This document shows, one piece after another, positions 41,813-54,300 of a stretch of 64,000 bases of DNA. Location of the stretch: positions 868,001 to 932,000 of the forward strand of contig BLSF01000001.1 of assembly GCA_012862575.1 (NCBI GenBank). Reading direction: 5' to 3'. Numbering within the stretch: the stretch's first letter is position 1; every line of letters starts with the position of its first letter. Origin of the DNA: Parietichytrium sp. I65-24A (lineage: Eukaryota; Sar; Bigyra; Thraustochytrida; Thraustochytriidae). The notes beneath the pieces are model-generated. The model was not told the origin of the DNA, did no database searches, and was given only the letters and a program-made list of their open reading frames with translations. The translations under genes were made by a program, and so were the position numbers.

Positions 41813-43057
41813 ATGGCGGACGTGCAAGCGCTTCTGATGGCGCGTAAGAAGAAGAAGGCGAGCAAGAAGAAGCCTGCGAACATGAACGCAGTGCTTGACC
41901 AAGTTGACGTGAGCGAGGAGGTGGAGACGCGTTTCGTGAACGAGTACGACGAGGAAGGCAACGTGGTCGACGAGGTGGCCGTGCCAGCACGCAGAGTGGG
42001 CGGTCTGACCGCCGCAGTGCAGAAGAGCAAAAAGGCGCAGAGAGACGCGCTCAAGGAGAGCGGCGAATTGGCCGAAGGCGAGTGGCTGGACGAGGATGAG
42101 ATGGAGCAGAGACAGGTCAAGACTCTCACGCAAGGAAAGGGCGTCGTGGATCTGGAGAATCTCCCTTCCGGTCAGCCGCTGCCAACCAAGACGCCAGAGA
42201 TGCTCGAGCGCGAGGAGCAGAACCGCAAGATGTTCCACTGGACGCGTAAGCAGGCGTTGCAGGCGGGAGCCGAGGCCAGTGCCCCTGCTCAGCAGGCGGA
42301 TCCGGAGCCAGAGAAACCCAAGGTGTACAGACCACGGATGATCATGGAGGCTCGCGCAGGAGAAGGCGCCGCAGCTCTCAAGCAGCTAGACAACGACCTC
42401 ATCTTCCCGACCCTGGGTGGGCCCGCAAAGAAATCGTCCGCAACCATCCCGTCCAACTCGGCGTGGGGCGTGGTCAAAGAGGAGGCCATCAAGGACTTTG
42501 GCGTGAAACAGAAGGAAGGAGAGTACCTTGGCTCTGATTTTGTCGCTGTTGAAGCCTTCGATGGAGTCAAGCCAGGCTACTCGTTCAAATTGGGGCCGCA
42601 GGGACTCGGATACTACTGGGAGAGCGTCTCGCAAGCTACGGAGACCAAGCCACAGGAAGAGCCTGCTAAGGAGCAGGACCAAACTGCTGACGCTACTGAG
42701 GAGGTGGAGCAAGTGGAAGAAGTAGAGCAGCCAGCCGAGACCGAAACCTCGGAGCCAGCAAAGCCAGTGAAGGAGTTTGACGAGGAGAAGGAGCGCAGGA
42801 AGCGTGAGAAGAGGGCCGAGAAGGAGCGTCAGAAGGCGGAGTGGGAGCGTGAACAGCAGCTCGCTATCGAGCGCGAGCAGCGAGAAAACGAGGAGCGCGA
42901 GAAGGCCAAGGCAGAAGCTGCCGCCGCCGCAGCAGCTGCTCCTCAAGCCTCGGCTTCTGACGCTGCCCCAGCGGAAGCCAGTGTAGAGCCGCCGCCACCT
43001 GAAGATAGGTTCGCAGGACTTAAGAAGAAGAAGAAGGGCGCTAAGAAAGCGGAGTAA
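41813..43057 (+). CDS. CDV3-like protein with FKxGxxGxGYY motif
   Basis: This is a 414-residue protein. The N-terminus is Lys-rich (MADVQALLMARKKKKASKKK), then acidic. Around 165-205 a segment YRPRMIMEAR ... DLIFPTLGG matches the YRPP ... FPSL element that ends CDV3 homologues. A separate motif, YSFKLGPQGLGYY (about 257-269), follows; then a coiled-coil stretch rich in E, K and R and a Lys-rich end. The CDV3 assignment rests on the Lys-rich start and the YRPR/FPTL pair. The function of CDV3 is poorly known. The ATG at 41813 sits right after the GA tract and starts the natural N-terminus. The frame is uninterrupted. Confidence 0.65.
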   Translation: MADVQALLMARKKKKASKKKPANMNAVLDQVDVSEEVETRFVNEYDEEGNVVDEVAVPARRVGGLTAAVQKSKKAQRDALKESGELAEGEWLDEDEMEQRQVKTLTQGKGVVDLENLPSGQPLPTKTPEMLEREEQNRKMFHWTRKQALQAGAEASAPAQQADPEPEKPKVYRPRMIMEARAGEGAAALKQLDNDLIFPTLGGPAKKSSATIPSNSAWGVVKEEAIKDFGVKQKEGEYLGSDFVAVEAFDGVKPGYSFKLGPQGLGYYWESVSQATETKPQEEPAKEQDQTADATEEVEQVEEVEQPAETETSEPAKPVKEFDEEKERRKREKRAEKERQKAEWEREQQLAIEREQRENEEREKAKAEAAAAAAAAPQASASDAAPAEASVEPPPPEDRFAGLKKKKKGAKKAE

Positions 43058-43452
43058 GGCATGGTGGCGACGGTGTTGTATTGTGATGAATGGTTTTTTG
43101 ATGCCTGTAGCTCTGGGAATGTTTCGTGACGCACAGAGCACTGGCAAACTGTACGAGTCAAGAGAGAAACAGCGAAGCGAGCACGGAAGGATCAGATTGA
43201 TTGTTTGTGTGGGAGGGACAAAGCCAGACTTTAACGCGCAGTTAAAAAGAATGGGAAGGTTTCCATTTTTTCTGCACTCTGATAGCTCTTACCAGTTTTC
43301 CGAGGAATGTTCCGATCGCACAAAGATTTGCGCTTGTGTTCACGAATGAGCTGATAACTTTTGCAAAAAGATCTTTTTCCTTCTCTTGTCTCTGTTCTAT
43401 ACACGCAGTAAAAGATTAATATTTTCGATGGATTTTCAAAGCTGGAGAAACT
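43058..43452. other. 3' spacer between CDV3-like and MsrB genes
   Basis: Convergent gene ends; nothing recognised. Confidence 0.5.
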
Positions 43453-44049
43453 TTACAGAGATCCAAGCTTGTCTTTCAGAACTTCTTCTGCTACTTTGTC
43501 CTCTGGGAGGTCATCCGACACGTACTTGACGCTCAGGCTATTCACGCAGTGCCTCTCGTCAGTTGCCGTGGACCGCTCCCCGTGGAACACGTGTCCCAGA
43601 TGCCCATCGCATCTCGCGCACATAATCTCCACGCGCACCATGCCATGGCTCTTGTCCACCTCTGTCTTCACGGCATCCTTGAGGCATTTGTCGAACGCTG
43701 GCCACCCGCACCCAGAATCAAACTTTGCCTGTGCTGTGTACAGCGGATTACCACATCCTCTGCAAGCAAAGTATCCCTTGGCGGGTTTGAACCCATCGTA
43801 CTCGCCGGTGTACGGCCGTTCCGTGCCTTTCTCGCGGAGCACTCTGTACTCTTCTGCACTGAGCCTGTCCTTCCACGCCGCGGCGTCAAGCTCCACTCTC
43901 TCGCCCATCCTGCCAGACCCTGCAAGTCCTCTCTGCGACAGTCCCACGCGCCCTCGACCCGCGAGTGCGACTTGCCCACGTTGACTCGAGCTACTCGAGC
44001 GAAAGAAACCTCCTGACCGGAACAGCACACGCCCGCTGCGACCGAGCAT
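43453..44049 (-). CDS. MSRB: Peptide methionine (R)-S-oxide reductase, organelle-targeted
   Basis: This is a 198-residue protein. The first ~45 residues are Arg/Ser/Gly-rich and lack acids (MLGRSGRVLFRSGG), a probable organelle-targeting peptide. The MsrB domain follows (LSAEEYRVLREKGTERPYTG). It has two zinc-binding CxxC pairs (CRGC and CARC) and the conserved SGCGWPAF. The catalytic cysteine is in RHCVNSLS. MsrB reduces the R epimer of methionine sulfoxide using thioredoxin. Length and motifs are complete. The ATG at 44049 opens the targeting region. Confidence 0.9.
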   Translation of the reverse strand: MLGRSGRVLFRSGGFFRSSSSSQRGQVALAGRGRVGLSQRGLAGSGRMGERVELDAAAWKDRLSAEEYRVLREKGTERPYTGEYDGFKPAKGYFACRGCGNPLYTAQAKFDSGCGWPAFDKCLKDAVKTEVDKSHGMVRVEIMCARCDGHLGHVFHGERSTATDERHCVNSLSVKYVSDDLPEDKVAEEVLKDKLGSL

Positions 44050-44805
44050 CCCACAGCCGCCAAACGCCGCTCCGAAGACCTCTCGAGTATCGTATTTCGA
44101 GTCTCAATTGTCTCAATTTCCAAAGTCCAGATTACAGAGTTCACTGTTTGATTTCAATTGACACAATGTGAACAGATGCTGACAAACTCCCGCGTGCATC
44201 TCTTGTGCTCTCTTGCTCTGTTCCTTCCTCTCCCTAACCAAACATAACTACTAAACTATGGCACATTCGCTTTCGCTTCGAAGATAATAGTGTGCTAATT
44301 GACAATGACATGACCAGCATCACGGGAGTCAAATAAATAGTCAAATCTTCTCAAATCTCTGCGGACAGGAAGAGCAGATCGTTGTTCGGCGAGGGAGAAC
44401 ACGCTGTGGTTCGTTCTGCTCGCTGGGTAGGCGCTAGGCTGTGTTTATTTTGATTACGAAGAGCGTGTTGGTGCGCGAGGACACCTGCGTACGTCGCTAG
44501 CCAGCGATCTGCAGGGCGAAGGGCTCGCCCAGCCAGCAGGAACAGGGAAAGGTGTTGTGAAGGTGATTTGAGCTGCTACTTTGCGCTGCGTGGGCAAGGC
44601 GGTGGTTGAGGGCTCTGCTTTGAAACCTGTTGAAACCTGAGTTCAGAACGTTGGTATCCTGCGAAGCCCAAAAGGTGTGTCGGCACTCCTCTGTGGCGCG
44701 TGCTGGTGGAGAATCGAATAGGCCGAGAAGCAAGCCGGTTTTGTGCGTTTGCATGCATTTCGAATCGGAAGAGCTGGTGCGGGAGTGAATAGGAAAGAGG
44801 TAAAT
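44050..44805. other. Divergent spacer between MsrB and bromodomain genes
   Basis: No gene or repeat of note is seen; it must contain both promoters. Confidence 0.45.
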
Positions 44806-45654
44806 ATGGAGCCAGGTACGGCGCTGTTGAACACAGCACAACGAGTTCAAATGGAGGCGCGCGCACAGGAATATGCCTCGGCGACAGTAGGAAGATTGCC
44901 AGAAGGCTATCTGGAGTTCGCTTTGGGCAATATGGCCGCGAAGAAACTTCCTAAGGGAGACCCAGAACTCACTCAACGTGTGCAGCTCGCCCAAACAACA
45001 ACCAACAGTTTGCGAAATCTGATAGACAACGTGACGCTACCAGTTGGGGACCCGATACGCCCTGCGCTTGATGAAAAACTCATGCGACAGGCGTTCAAGA
45101 TCGATCCCGATCCAAAAGCGCCAAGACCTCTGGGCAGATCTGGTAGGCATCGCACCGTTGACCGATCGGCCGAAAGGGCAGCACAAAGCCGTGCGTCGCG
45201 AAGCGCAGCGGCACGATCCGGGAGTGAAGGTGAAGACGAAGGTGGAGAGGCTGCTCGGCGAAACTTTGAGCAAAACAGGCTGGAGCAGGCCATGCAGGAA
45301 GCTGTGCATCAGCTATTGAGGGTCAAGGTGGTGAATAAAAAGAGCAAGAGGAGGCCTTTCAAAAGATATCCTCACGAGAATCCATTTGCAGTTCGTATTG
45401 AGCGAGGGACTGGAATTGTAGACGACGAATACTTCAAGATTGTGAGCGAGCCTTGCGACCTCATCAAGGTGAAGGATAATGTGGATACCGGGTATTACAA
45501 ATCTTTTGATGATTTTGAACGAGACATCGACCTCATAATTGCAAACTCTCGGAAAGTCTATACACAGCCGAGCGATGATCTTTACAAGGCAACGACTGTC
45601 TTTCAGGAGGAATCTCGAAAAATTCTGGCCAAAATGCAGCAAAAGCTTTCTTGA
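44806..45654 (+). CDS. Bromodomain protein
   Basis: This is a 282-residue protein. Residues 1-100 are helical (QRVQMEARAQEYA, KLPKGDPELTQRVQ). A basic/acidic linker with many Arg, Ser and Ala follows. Residues about 168-282 are a bromodomain: PFAVRIERG takes the position of the first helix end, DLIKVKDNVDTGYYKS corresponds to the PMDLxTIxxKIxxxxYxS block and DFERDIDLIIANSRKVY to FxxDxxLIxxNAxxYN. The conserved Asn is present in IANSRKVY. Bromodomains bind acetyl-lysine, so a chromatin role is likely; no other chromatin domain is visible. The ATG at 44806 was chosen because the frame upstream begins without ATG. Confidence 0.75.
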   Translation: MEPGTALLNTAQRVQMEARAQEYASATVGRLPEGYLEFALGNMAAKKLPKGDPELTQRVQLAQTTTNSLRNLIDNVTLPVGDPIRPALDEKLMRQAFKIDPDPKAPRPLGRSGRHRTVDRSAERAAQSRASRSAAARSGSEGEDEGGEAARRNFEQNRLEQAMQEAVHQLLRVKVVNKKSKRRPFKRYPHENPFAVRIERGTGIVDDEYFKIVSEPCDLIKVKDNVDTGYYKSFDDFERDIDLIIANSRKVYTQPSDDLYKATTVFQEESRKILAKMQQKLS

Positions 45655-47258
45655 AGTGAATCACCAGCTCGCTTTTGAATGCGAGCAATTGTGCTTCACG
45701 CAAGTCGACAGCTTCTCTCAACTTCATTGACGTTCCAGGATAGATTATTTGTCGTTTGAATGGGTCCGTATGGTCCTCTTATCATGTCACTTCCCCACCC
45801 GCCACACTCGTCTTCACAACCAAATACGATTCCCGCAACAAGGCGCAGTCTAGCCTCTGCTACACTCGTGAATACTTCTGCTTCTCTTTGGAGGTTTTGT
45901 GCATGGGAAATGGAAAACGTCAGGGATTTTTTGTCGTGCATTTGAGTCCGATACAAATCGTCTTGCCTTTTAATCTTTAGGTTTAATTTTAGAAGAAATT
46001 CTTATACCTGCCACATCGCCGCCGCTTCGCGGAGTTCACGGCGCAAATCTAGCCGTTGTGTATGAAGGGCCCTGGCAGTGTGTTTCAAGCAGGAGTGCAG
46101 TGCACGCTAAAAGAAGCAAACAGGATGGCTTCGGAACATCGTCAGATACTGCTTCTGCGAATGCCTTCGGTTGGCAGATGTCCACGATCGTTTCGAGATG
46201 AGATCCGATGGATGCTTCGTCTTTAGACGCACCCATCTTTTCCGACCATCTAAAGCGAGGAACCAAGCAAAGTTCCAAGGATAAGACAGTGCAGCGTCGT
46301 TCAATCTATCGTGAGTGGTGGATGAAACCCGCGTCCTTGAGTCATGTTACTATCACGTTACCTTTGGTGGTCATGTGTCCGAACTAATCAAACTTCAGAG
46401 AGTCACGGCCTTCCTTGCCGTCCACATCTTCGACTTCAGGCGAAACGTTTCCTCAGCCTCCTGGAAATTGAATGCACTACCCTCAACGCATAGCAGCGCG
46501 AATCTGCCTGGGTATGCTTGAAGCAACGGCTAGGGTGATGATGAGCCTCGTCGCTGCGATTCTTTTCTTCCGGCTTTGTACAAGCTCCGAGCTTTGCACC
46601 AGCCACGCTGGAACAAAATTGCGCGACTTTGGCGACTCAAAACGCATTTCCAGGTCTTCCATCCTATCAAGTGCAATTCCAACTGACCAAATGAAACCGA
46701 AAGTGCGCGTCAGCTGTCAGTACCAATTTGGGCTACTAGTCAGCGAAGAAGTACGTATAAGCGATCATAAGCTTTGCCTAACCTCAGGCGTCCGCACTCG
46801 TGTTCGTTCGGAAAAGAGCTCAGATGTACAAACTCGAGACCATCCATCTCGAAAGGTCTCGTAGTTGCGACAATTTCTCCTCTTCTCTTCTCTTCTCTTC
46901 TCCCCCGGAATCCCGGGCTCAACGCTCATCTCTTCTGGTTCGGATGCGAACATTTTACCGAGCATTCGAGCATCTGAGCATCGGAGCTCTGCTGTGCACA
47001 CTTCGCGTGCTAAGTACTGCCCGTAGATTCCGACTACGCCGCACTGAACCTGCCACTGAACGAACGGTATCTGTATTAGCATGTTATGGCATGTGCCACA
47101 GGCCGTACTAGCAAGAGTGCTCGGAAATGCCCGAAAATAATGAGCAACCAAGCAAGCAAGCTTTCTTTCAATCCAGCAACGAAGAGCAAAGGCAAACAGA
47201 CCCCGAAAAGGCACCATCGCAAACTCTCAGTTCCCGATAATCAATCAGACCAAACAAG
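45655..47258. other. 1.6-kb intergenic region
   Basis: No gene is supported; several short open frames have no recognisable content. A TTCTC repeat (about 46880-46905) is the only simple sequence of note. Confidence 0.45.
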
Positions 47259-47960
47259 ATGGGTGTCCATCTGGCGTACAGTGTCTGCGCAGGCTTCGCC
47301 GGACGACGCTTGAAGAAGTGCAGGGGCAGACAGGAGGAGTTCGAGGTAGGCAAAACCTACGTCCACAAGACCCGTTGCAGCGTCTTCGACATTGAGTTCA
47401 ACTTTCACAAAAACAACTCCAAATACATGTCCTCGAGTGATGTTGCGCTGCTGAGACACGCTGCCTTCACAGGAGTATTGCAGAAAGTTATTAAACACAG
47501 AATCAAAATGGTCATCGGCGCTCAAGCGATCCGCTACCGGAGGTCCATCAGGGCTTTTGCAAAGTACGAGATTCACTCCACCTACGTCGCGCATGACGAG
47601 AACTACTTTTATATTGTACAAAAATTTGTGTCTCCGCCAGCCAAAGACGGAACTAGGAAAGTGTACGCAGAGATCATGAGACGGGCGGTCCTCTTGGACA
47701 AAAACGGCAAGAAGATGGCTCTCAGACAACTCCTTGACTACGCTGGCATTCCAGAAGAAAAAAGGGAGGGATTATATCTCGAAACAGCGAACGCCTTTAA
47801 ATTGTGGGATGAGTTGACTGGAGCATCCATCAAATATTTCAACGAGAAACCTTGCTCACACCTCAAAGAGGAAACTGGATCCGAATCAGGATCCGATTCC
47901 GACGAAGAGTTTCGGGAAGATGATGTGGACGACGAGCCTGTCAAACTCAGTGTTACCTAA
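47259..47960 (+). CDS. THEM6-like hotdog-fold thioesterase
   Basis: This is a 233-residue protein. Residues about 28-175 match a THEM6-type hotdog fold. The pattern is DIEFNFHKNNSKYMSSSDVA (helix start with the NNxxY element of the family), then a basic RYRRSIRAF and the strand pair YEIHSTYVAHDENYFYIVQ. The last ~40 residues are acidic and Ser-rich. Hotdog thioesterases hydrolyse acyl-CoA or act as lipid-binding scaffolds; THEM6 itself lacks clear activity, so function is inferred from fold. The ATG at 47259 starts the frame. Confidence 0.7.
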   Translation: MGVHLAYSVCAGFAGRRLKKCRGRQEEFEVGKTYVHKTRCSVFDIEFNFHKNNSKYMSSSDVALLRHAAFTGVLQKVIKHRIKMVIGAQAIRYRRSIRAFAKYEIHSTYVAHDENYFYIVQKFVSPPAKDGTRKVYAEIMRRAVLLDKNGKKMALRQLLDYAGIPEEKREGLYLETANAFKLWDELTGASIKYFNEKPCSHLKEETGSESGSDSDEEFREDDVDDEPVKLSVT

Positions 47961-48317
47961 ATGAACAGTTCGGGCATTATAAAATAGCAAATACCATACT
48001 CTTGTGCAAAACTGACTACCTTCAAGTATCTTTCAACTCAGCCTCACTTCGAAATGGAGCCTCAAAAAATCTTGCAGGAGAAGGACCTGGCAACCAATAC
48101 AAAGCACGGAGACTTTAAATACAGGGCAGCGAATGAAATGGTGGCTCAGGGAAAAGTCCAAGATCTGGTTTTCTGAAATTTTGCTATTACACACACAAAA
48201 AAATATAAAAAGTATAAAACACCACGGGGTTCTGCTCGTTCAGAGTCAATTGCGGAAACAAAGTTAGATTCGCGATCAATGCCTCAACAGCTCACAGGCT
48301 AGAAGGGGAAAACTTAC
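47961..48317. other. Convergent 3' spacer
   Basis: Gene ends of the THEM6-like and golgin-like genes; AT-rich, otherwise nothing recognised. A donor-like GTAAGT (minus strand, 48312-48317) abuts the golgin-like stop. Confidence 0.45.
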
Positions 48318-51300
48318 CTAAGTAGGAACTGTCATGCCTAGCTGAAGCATCTCCGAAATGAGCTCTGGCGATGTTCCTATGGAGAGCATGAATGTTGTCA
48401 AAACAAGCAAAAGATGTGGAAGCAAATAATGGTAGGTCCAGCGAACGATGGAAGCAATAGCAGACGGTCGAGAATAAACCACCATTTGTGTCCCACGCGC
48501 TGGAGAAAACGACGACCCACCAGATTTTTGTCTCCGAGGTGTCATCGGACCGGAGGTGGAGGCAAGTTGCGAAGACGGAGAGCTTGCACTTTGAGCGTAG
48601 ATTGCAAGACTTAGGTTGCCGAGGAGATACTTGTAATCTTGCTCGCGATCGTTGAGTTGCTGCTGCAGATGAGCAGCGATGCTCATATGCCTCTTCACAT
48701 CTTGCAATGCATCAGAGAGATTGCCTTCGAGCATGCCACGCGAGGCCAAAGCATTCTGCATCTCCCCAGTATTATTGCGCAGGTGGTCTTGCATCTCGCG
48801 AATCTCATTCTTCGCGTTGGACAAGTCTGTCTCCAGCTTCTCCTTCTCAAGCTGAAACGAGCTGTTCTCCTCGACCACTCTTTCCAGATCCGCCTGTGCC
48901 TCCTCGAGCTGCGACTGGAGGGACTGTACATTCTCGTACAGCTCAGTGCTTTCCTCCACATACCTCTCGAGATCGCTCTCGACAACGCAGTACTGACGCT
49001 CCCGGTAAATGCGCTGTTCGCGCTCCATTTCCAACTGATTCTCCAATTCGGTGATCTTTTCTTGCAATCTGTCTCGCTCGGCTTCCCACTCTTCTGATTT
49101 CGCTTGCAGATCCTGATATGACGGCGAACCGACCTGATGGCCAGATTCGCCTTGATTGTCAGACGATATCACATTCTCCCATTGAAGGGCAGATGGCTCC
49201 GGAGAGCCTAACGGGCTGCTCGGACCGATATTGTCCGTAGAGGCCGGAGCATCAACACCGCAGTCATCGAAAAAGTTGTTACTGTCAGTAACACCAGCAT
49301 TCGGATCACTGAAAAATGCCTCGGATTGGGACATCTCTTGTGCCACCGTGTGATCATGCTGCTGATAAGGTTGTTGAGACTGGTAATCATAGGAAGACGC
49401 CTCGTTCGGTCCTGGATCCTGGATATACCCGTAGCTCACAGCAGCGCTATCTACGTAGGCTGGTTGACTATACGCGTCATATTGCTGCTGGTCTTGGCTC
49501 AAGTAAGGCTCTTGCGTATTGGAATTGTGATGATCCGATGGAGTCGTCGGCGACGATGGCCCGCCCAGAGGAACAACTCCTCCAGGGTGAACACTGCTTC
49601 CTTGCTGTGACGAGAGATCAAGCGGCATGTATTGCATTTGCTGCGGAGTAGGATCACCGGACGTAGACTGAGGGGAGGACACCCCAATTGGATGAGGGGA
49701 GCTGAATCCCGCATTTGGACTGAGTGGTGGTGCGGCGCCATTGTATGACTCGGAGGCACCGGATACTATACCAGACGGCCTATTATTCATGTCATATGGA
49801 ATATATGCCCGTTTTTGTAAAACCTTGTCCACAGAGGAAGCTCCTTTCTGAGAAAAGTTGCTCGAAGTTCGAGCACGAATCTCTGCTGCGGCTTTGAACG
49901 GGTCTGACATATCACTGACACCTCTTTCAGAGCGCTGTTCCGGGTAGCCATCATCCACGCCTTCTGCCGTGCCATTGAGATCCTCGGTTTCGTCAAAGTC
50001 CGAGTTCTCGTCTTTTAATCTCGTTTCTACAAGGTTTCGGAATTTTCCAACTCCAAACATCCGGGCCATTAACCTGACATTTGAATCTGGGCTTGCTGGG
50101 CCTTCGCTTGATTTGCTTCGAGACGAACGCGGCTCAGAAGAAGACGTATTCGGCGACGTCGGCTGTTCAGAAAAGGCCTCATGGGAGGGCCAGCCACCAG
50201 GTGACTGCAAATCTGCAGGCCGGCCTGGAGAAAGCCCGCTAGATCCGACAGAGTGATTATCGCCAGGAGAATTTACATCAGTGACACTATCGGTAGGAGA
50301 GCGATATCCCTGTCTATCGAAATTCTGTCCTGTCTGACTGAATGCTGGCGAAGGAAGAGACGAAGACATATCAGTACTGCCAATGGGCTGGAATTCCCCT
50401 TGGTTCATTGAACTCTCCTCAAGCTCCGAAGGATAAGAACCTGGGACGTTTGTGTCGTCATAATCCTCCCCATCGAAATCGTCGGCGCCATCTTCCCAGT
50501 TATGGTCACTCCATGGGCCGACAAAAGGGGACTCCTGCGCGGCAACATCACCAACGTCGTTCAACCCAAAGGAGGATTCCGTGGTACTCACTGCACTGCG
50601 AGGCTCAACAACAACACGTGGCCTCAGCGGAGAAGGCGTGTGCGAAAGCTTCCGGTATTCCTTATGAGACCTGAGCATTGCTTTGGGTGAAGAATCTTTT
50701 TGGGAGATCTCAGCCTTGTTTAGAATTGTCGAAGCGTTGGAAAGCTCTCCTCTCTTTGGACCAAAGATCGATTTTCGCAGTTCTAAATGCTTTCGAACTT
50801 CGTCTCTTTCCCTCCGCAATTCGTCGCGCTCTTTGCGGACTCGCGCAAGGGTTTCCTGAAGATGGAGCAGCTCTTGAGAGTCACCTATTAGAGGTACATC
50901 GAAAGCTGGGCGGTCCATGGACAGTTTGTTTGCCAAAAGTAAGCACTCGCTCACTTGTGAAACAATGTCATCGACGTCGCTCGAGTACTTGCTCTCGCTC
51001 TCCTGGGGACCTGGCGAGGTGATCTCTGTGCGCTGGCGGATTCGTTCAATTTCTTTGGCCAAACAGTCCTTCATTCGTTGCTCCTCCTCAAGTAGCTTTT
51101 CCACATTCCTAAGCTCCATTTGCAGACCTTGGCCAGCAGATGCCTCGCGTTCACTAGAATCCCGCAAGCTCTCCAGCTCTCGTTCCAGTTCCTCCACTCG
51201 GCTTTGAAGCAAATCCGGATTTTCGACTGACACAGGATGTGCCTGGCCGGATACTTCTTGCGATGTAGCGGTAGATTGAGCAGCAACTAGTTGGCTGTAT

Positions 51301-54300
51301 TTTGACCGAACATCCAAGAGTTCAGTTTCTTTGCGCCTCAACTCCTGGGCAACTTCACTCTCTCGAAGTTGCAAGGACTCAAGTTTTTCACGTTGACGGG
51401 CATAGTCTTCTGAGAGCTCCTCGTATGCTCCCTTCAACTCCGCGTGGCGTGCTGCAGCATCACTATGAATTTCCTTCGACTGTGCAGCAAGGAGATTGCA
51501 CTCTCTGACGCTAGCCGCGAGGAGCTCAACGACACCTTTGTAATCATAGCGAGGGACTTCCTTGCCCACCTTCTTGCTCAAGGCCTCCTCAAGCTCAGCC
51601 GATGCGATCTCGAAATCGTCAAACATAGCCGCGGTAACAAATTCATCTTCTCCACCCGTCGCTTCTGAATGGAAGGACTCCGGGCCTTGTTCAACAGGAA
51701 TGTCCTTCTTTCTCCCAATGAGCGGGGATATGCCCTTCACACTCGCAGGGGACTTTGAGCGTCGCCGAAGTCCGCTCGTGCTATTCTCAATCTCTGCAGA
51801 GATGCTTGTGTGGTAGATTGCGGCTGCATCTTCTCTGGCAGTTTCTAAGTCAAGTAGAAGCTCCTGGTTCTTCGCAAGCAATTTGTCGCTTTGACTTTTC
51901 AGGCGTGCCAAAGCTTGATCCCGGTGTAGAAGACACTTTCGAGCTTCGTCCAGCTCGGAGGTGTCTTTCAGTTGCTGTTCAAGCTCATTGACCTTGTCTT
52001 GCAGTGCAAGATTATCAGATTCCGCCTGCCTTTTCGCTTCCTCAAGGTCTTTTGCAAGGTTGCCCTCAACCACCAGGTCGGACCTGAGCTTTTCCACAAG
52101 CGACACGAGCTCAGCGACTTCGTCTGCAAGTTTATCAGCCTTTACTTCCGCAGCTTCAAGCTGTTGCCTGCTCTTCGATTTCTCCAATTCTATAGTTTCA
52201 GTCATGTTTTGAATGATCGAGTCTAGCTTCTCTCTTGCTTCGTCGGATTTTTTGCTCCGGATCTTGAAATCCTCCTTGGCACTAGCCAGCCTCTCTTCAG
52301 CATCAAGGAATTTCTCATTAAGAGCTCGCACTTCTTCTTGGCGACTCTCCTCTTGAGCTTTCATTTGATTATCAAGTTCTGCGATTTTGAGCTCCTTGTC
52401 AAATGACGCTTTCTTCTCTGCTTCCAGAGCATTTTGAAGCTCCTCAAGTTCGTTAGTCAAACGATTGGATTCACTCTCTAGCTCTGCATTCTCCAGCTTC
52501 GCGCTGTGGAGGGCCTTTTGCGACTCCTCGAGCTCCTTTTCTAAAGACCCGATATTTTGCTTCATCTCAAGATGGACGTTCTCAAGGCTTGATTTTTCTG
52601 CCTCCAGTTGAGACGTGAGTTCGCGCAGGTGACCAACTTCGGCCGTCAGCCTCTCAGCCTCAGATCTCAATGTCACAGTCTGTGCGCGTTCACTATCAAG
52701 AGAGGAAATAGACTTTGCTAGCTCGCTTTCGTGCTCGCTCAAAAGCCTCTCCTTGTCTTCCAATGCAGTTCGAAGCTGGGAAAGTTGTGTCTCTTGTTCG
52801 ACAAGCTGACTCTCAAGCTTGAAGAGCGAAGACCTGCCTTGGTCCAATTCTGTATTTTTGGATCCTAGCTCTTGCTCAAGCGTGGATAACTTTTGCTCGA
52901 CTTCGGCGCTATGCGCCTTAGATGTCTCCATTTCTTGAGTGAGAGAATCGTACGCATCTTGGATTTCGCGCATCCGTGACTCGAGAGCCATATGGGCCGT
53001 TGCGGTATTCTCTGCTTCATGCGCCTTAGATCTCTCCATCTCTTTAGTAAGAGAATCGTTGACACTTTGAAGTTCCTGTATCCGTGACTCGAGAGCCGTA
53101 TAAGCAGTGGCGGTATTCTCTGCGTCATGCGCCTTGGACGTCTCCATTTCCTGAGTGAGAGAATTGTAGGCGATCTGGAGCTCCGTAAATTGAGACTCCA
53201 GGGCCGCATAAGCAGATTTGTGGACCTCGGAATCCTCGCGCGCATCGCATTTTGCTCTTTCTAGCTCCTCTCGCAGCTTTGCAATCTCCTCAGCGTTTAC
53301 CTGCACTACTTCCTCCGGAACAACATTGAGCGGGTTTTGAACAGGCGCATCTGAAAATAGACTTGGGGAGCCAAGAGGAGCCTTTAAAGATAACGGCTTG
53401 TCATTCTCGTCCTCATAATTGCTGAAGAAGCTCGATGCCTGAATAGGATCTTCGCTTTTTTCGTCAATAGGACTGAAAAGAGAACGCTGTTCAGAGGTGT
53501 GTCGCCCTTCGCGGAGTTCTGGCATTGAGGTGGCCGAGCCAGGGGGTTCAGAAAACAAATCACCAGCCTGAGATTTTTGAGGTGTGGTGAGAGCATCCCA
53601 ATCCAGGGTACTCACAGCATCTTCAGATTGCGCCCGTGACCCAAAGCTATCCGGTGTGCGAGGTTGGGCCGCGGCGGACGACGCAGTCGTCAAAATCTTT
53701 CTGCGTTCCTCTTGCAATTCATTTGAAAGGCACAGATTCAAGTCTTCGGCTTGCTGAAGCCGTTCGGCGCTTTCTTTGGAAAGGATTTCGAGTTTAACGG
53801 CAAGCTCGTCTCGCTCTGCGGTGACGGTATCCAGACGCGCTTGTGCTTGTTGGAGCTGATGCGTCAAGTTATCCACCTCCAATTGTCTATCACCAGCGTT
53901 CAACGTACCCTGCAAATCTTCAGCAAGCCTATCACGCTCAACGCGTAATTCTTGGCAAGCCATCTGAGAAACTTCTAACTGCTCAACCAATCGCGCAACC
54001 TCCGACTGCTCGCTCAAGCTACGTTGTTGAACGTTCTGCAGTTCAGATGCCAGACGGGTATTTTCCAATTTCGTTTCGTTGAACTGAGCACGAATTTGCT
54101 CCAGCTCTTGTGAGATTTGCACGGTGTCGAGTCCTTGGGCATCTGCGTGGCCAAAGAGATGACCCGAACTTCCGTTGGAGTTGTCCGGTGCACCAGGTTT
54201 GTCGAAAAAGCTAAGTGTACTTGGCTGCTCACCGGCAGTATCTGTGGAATTAGCATTCCATTGCCACTCACCATGTCCCTCTTTCGCATCATCAAAAAGA

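Noticed and set aside
43469-43984. Long open frame antisense to MsrB
   Set aside because: The MsrB frame has complete family motifs; the antisense frame is a shadow.
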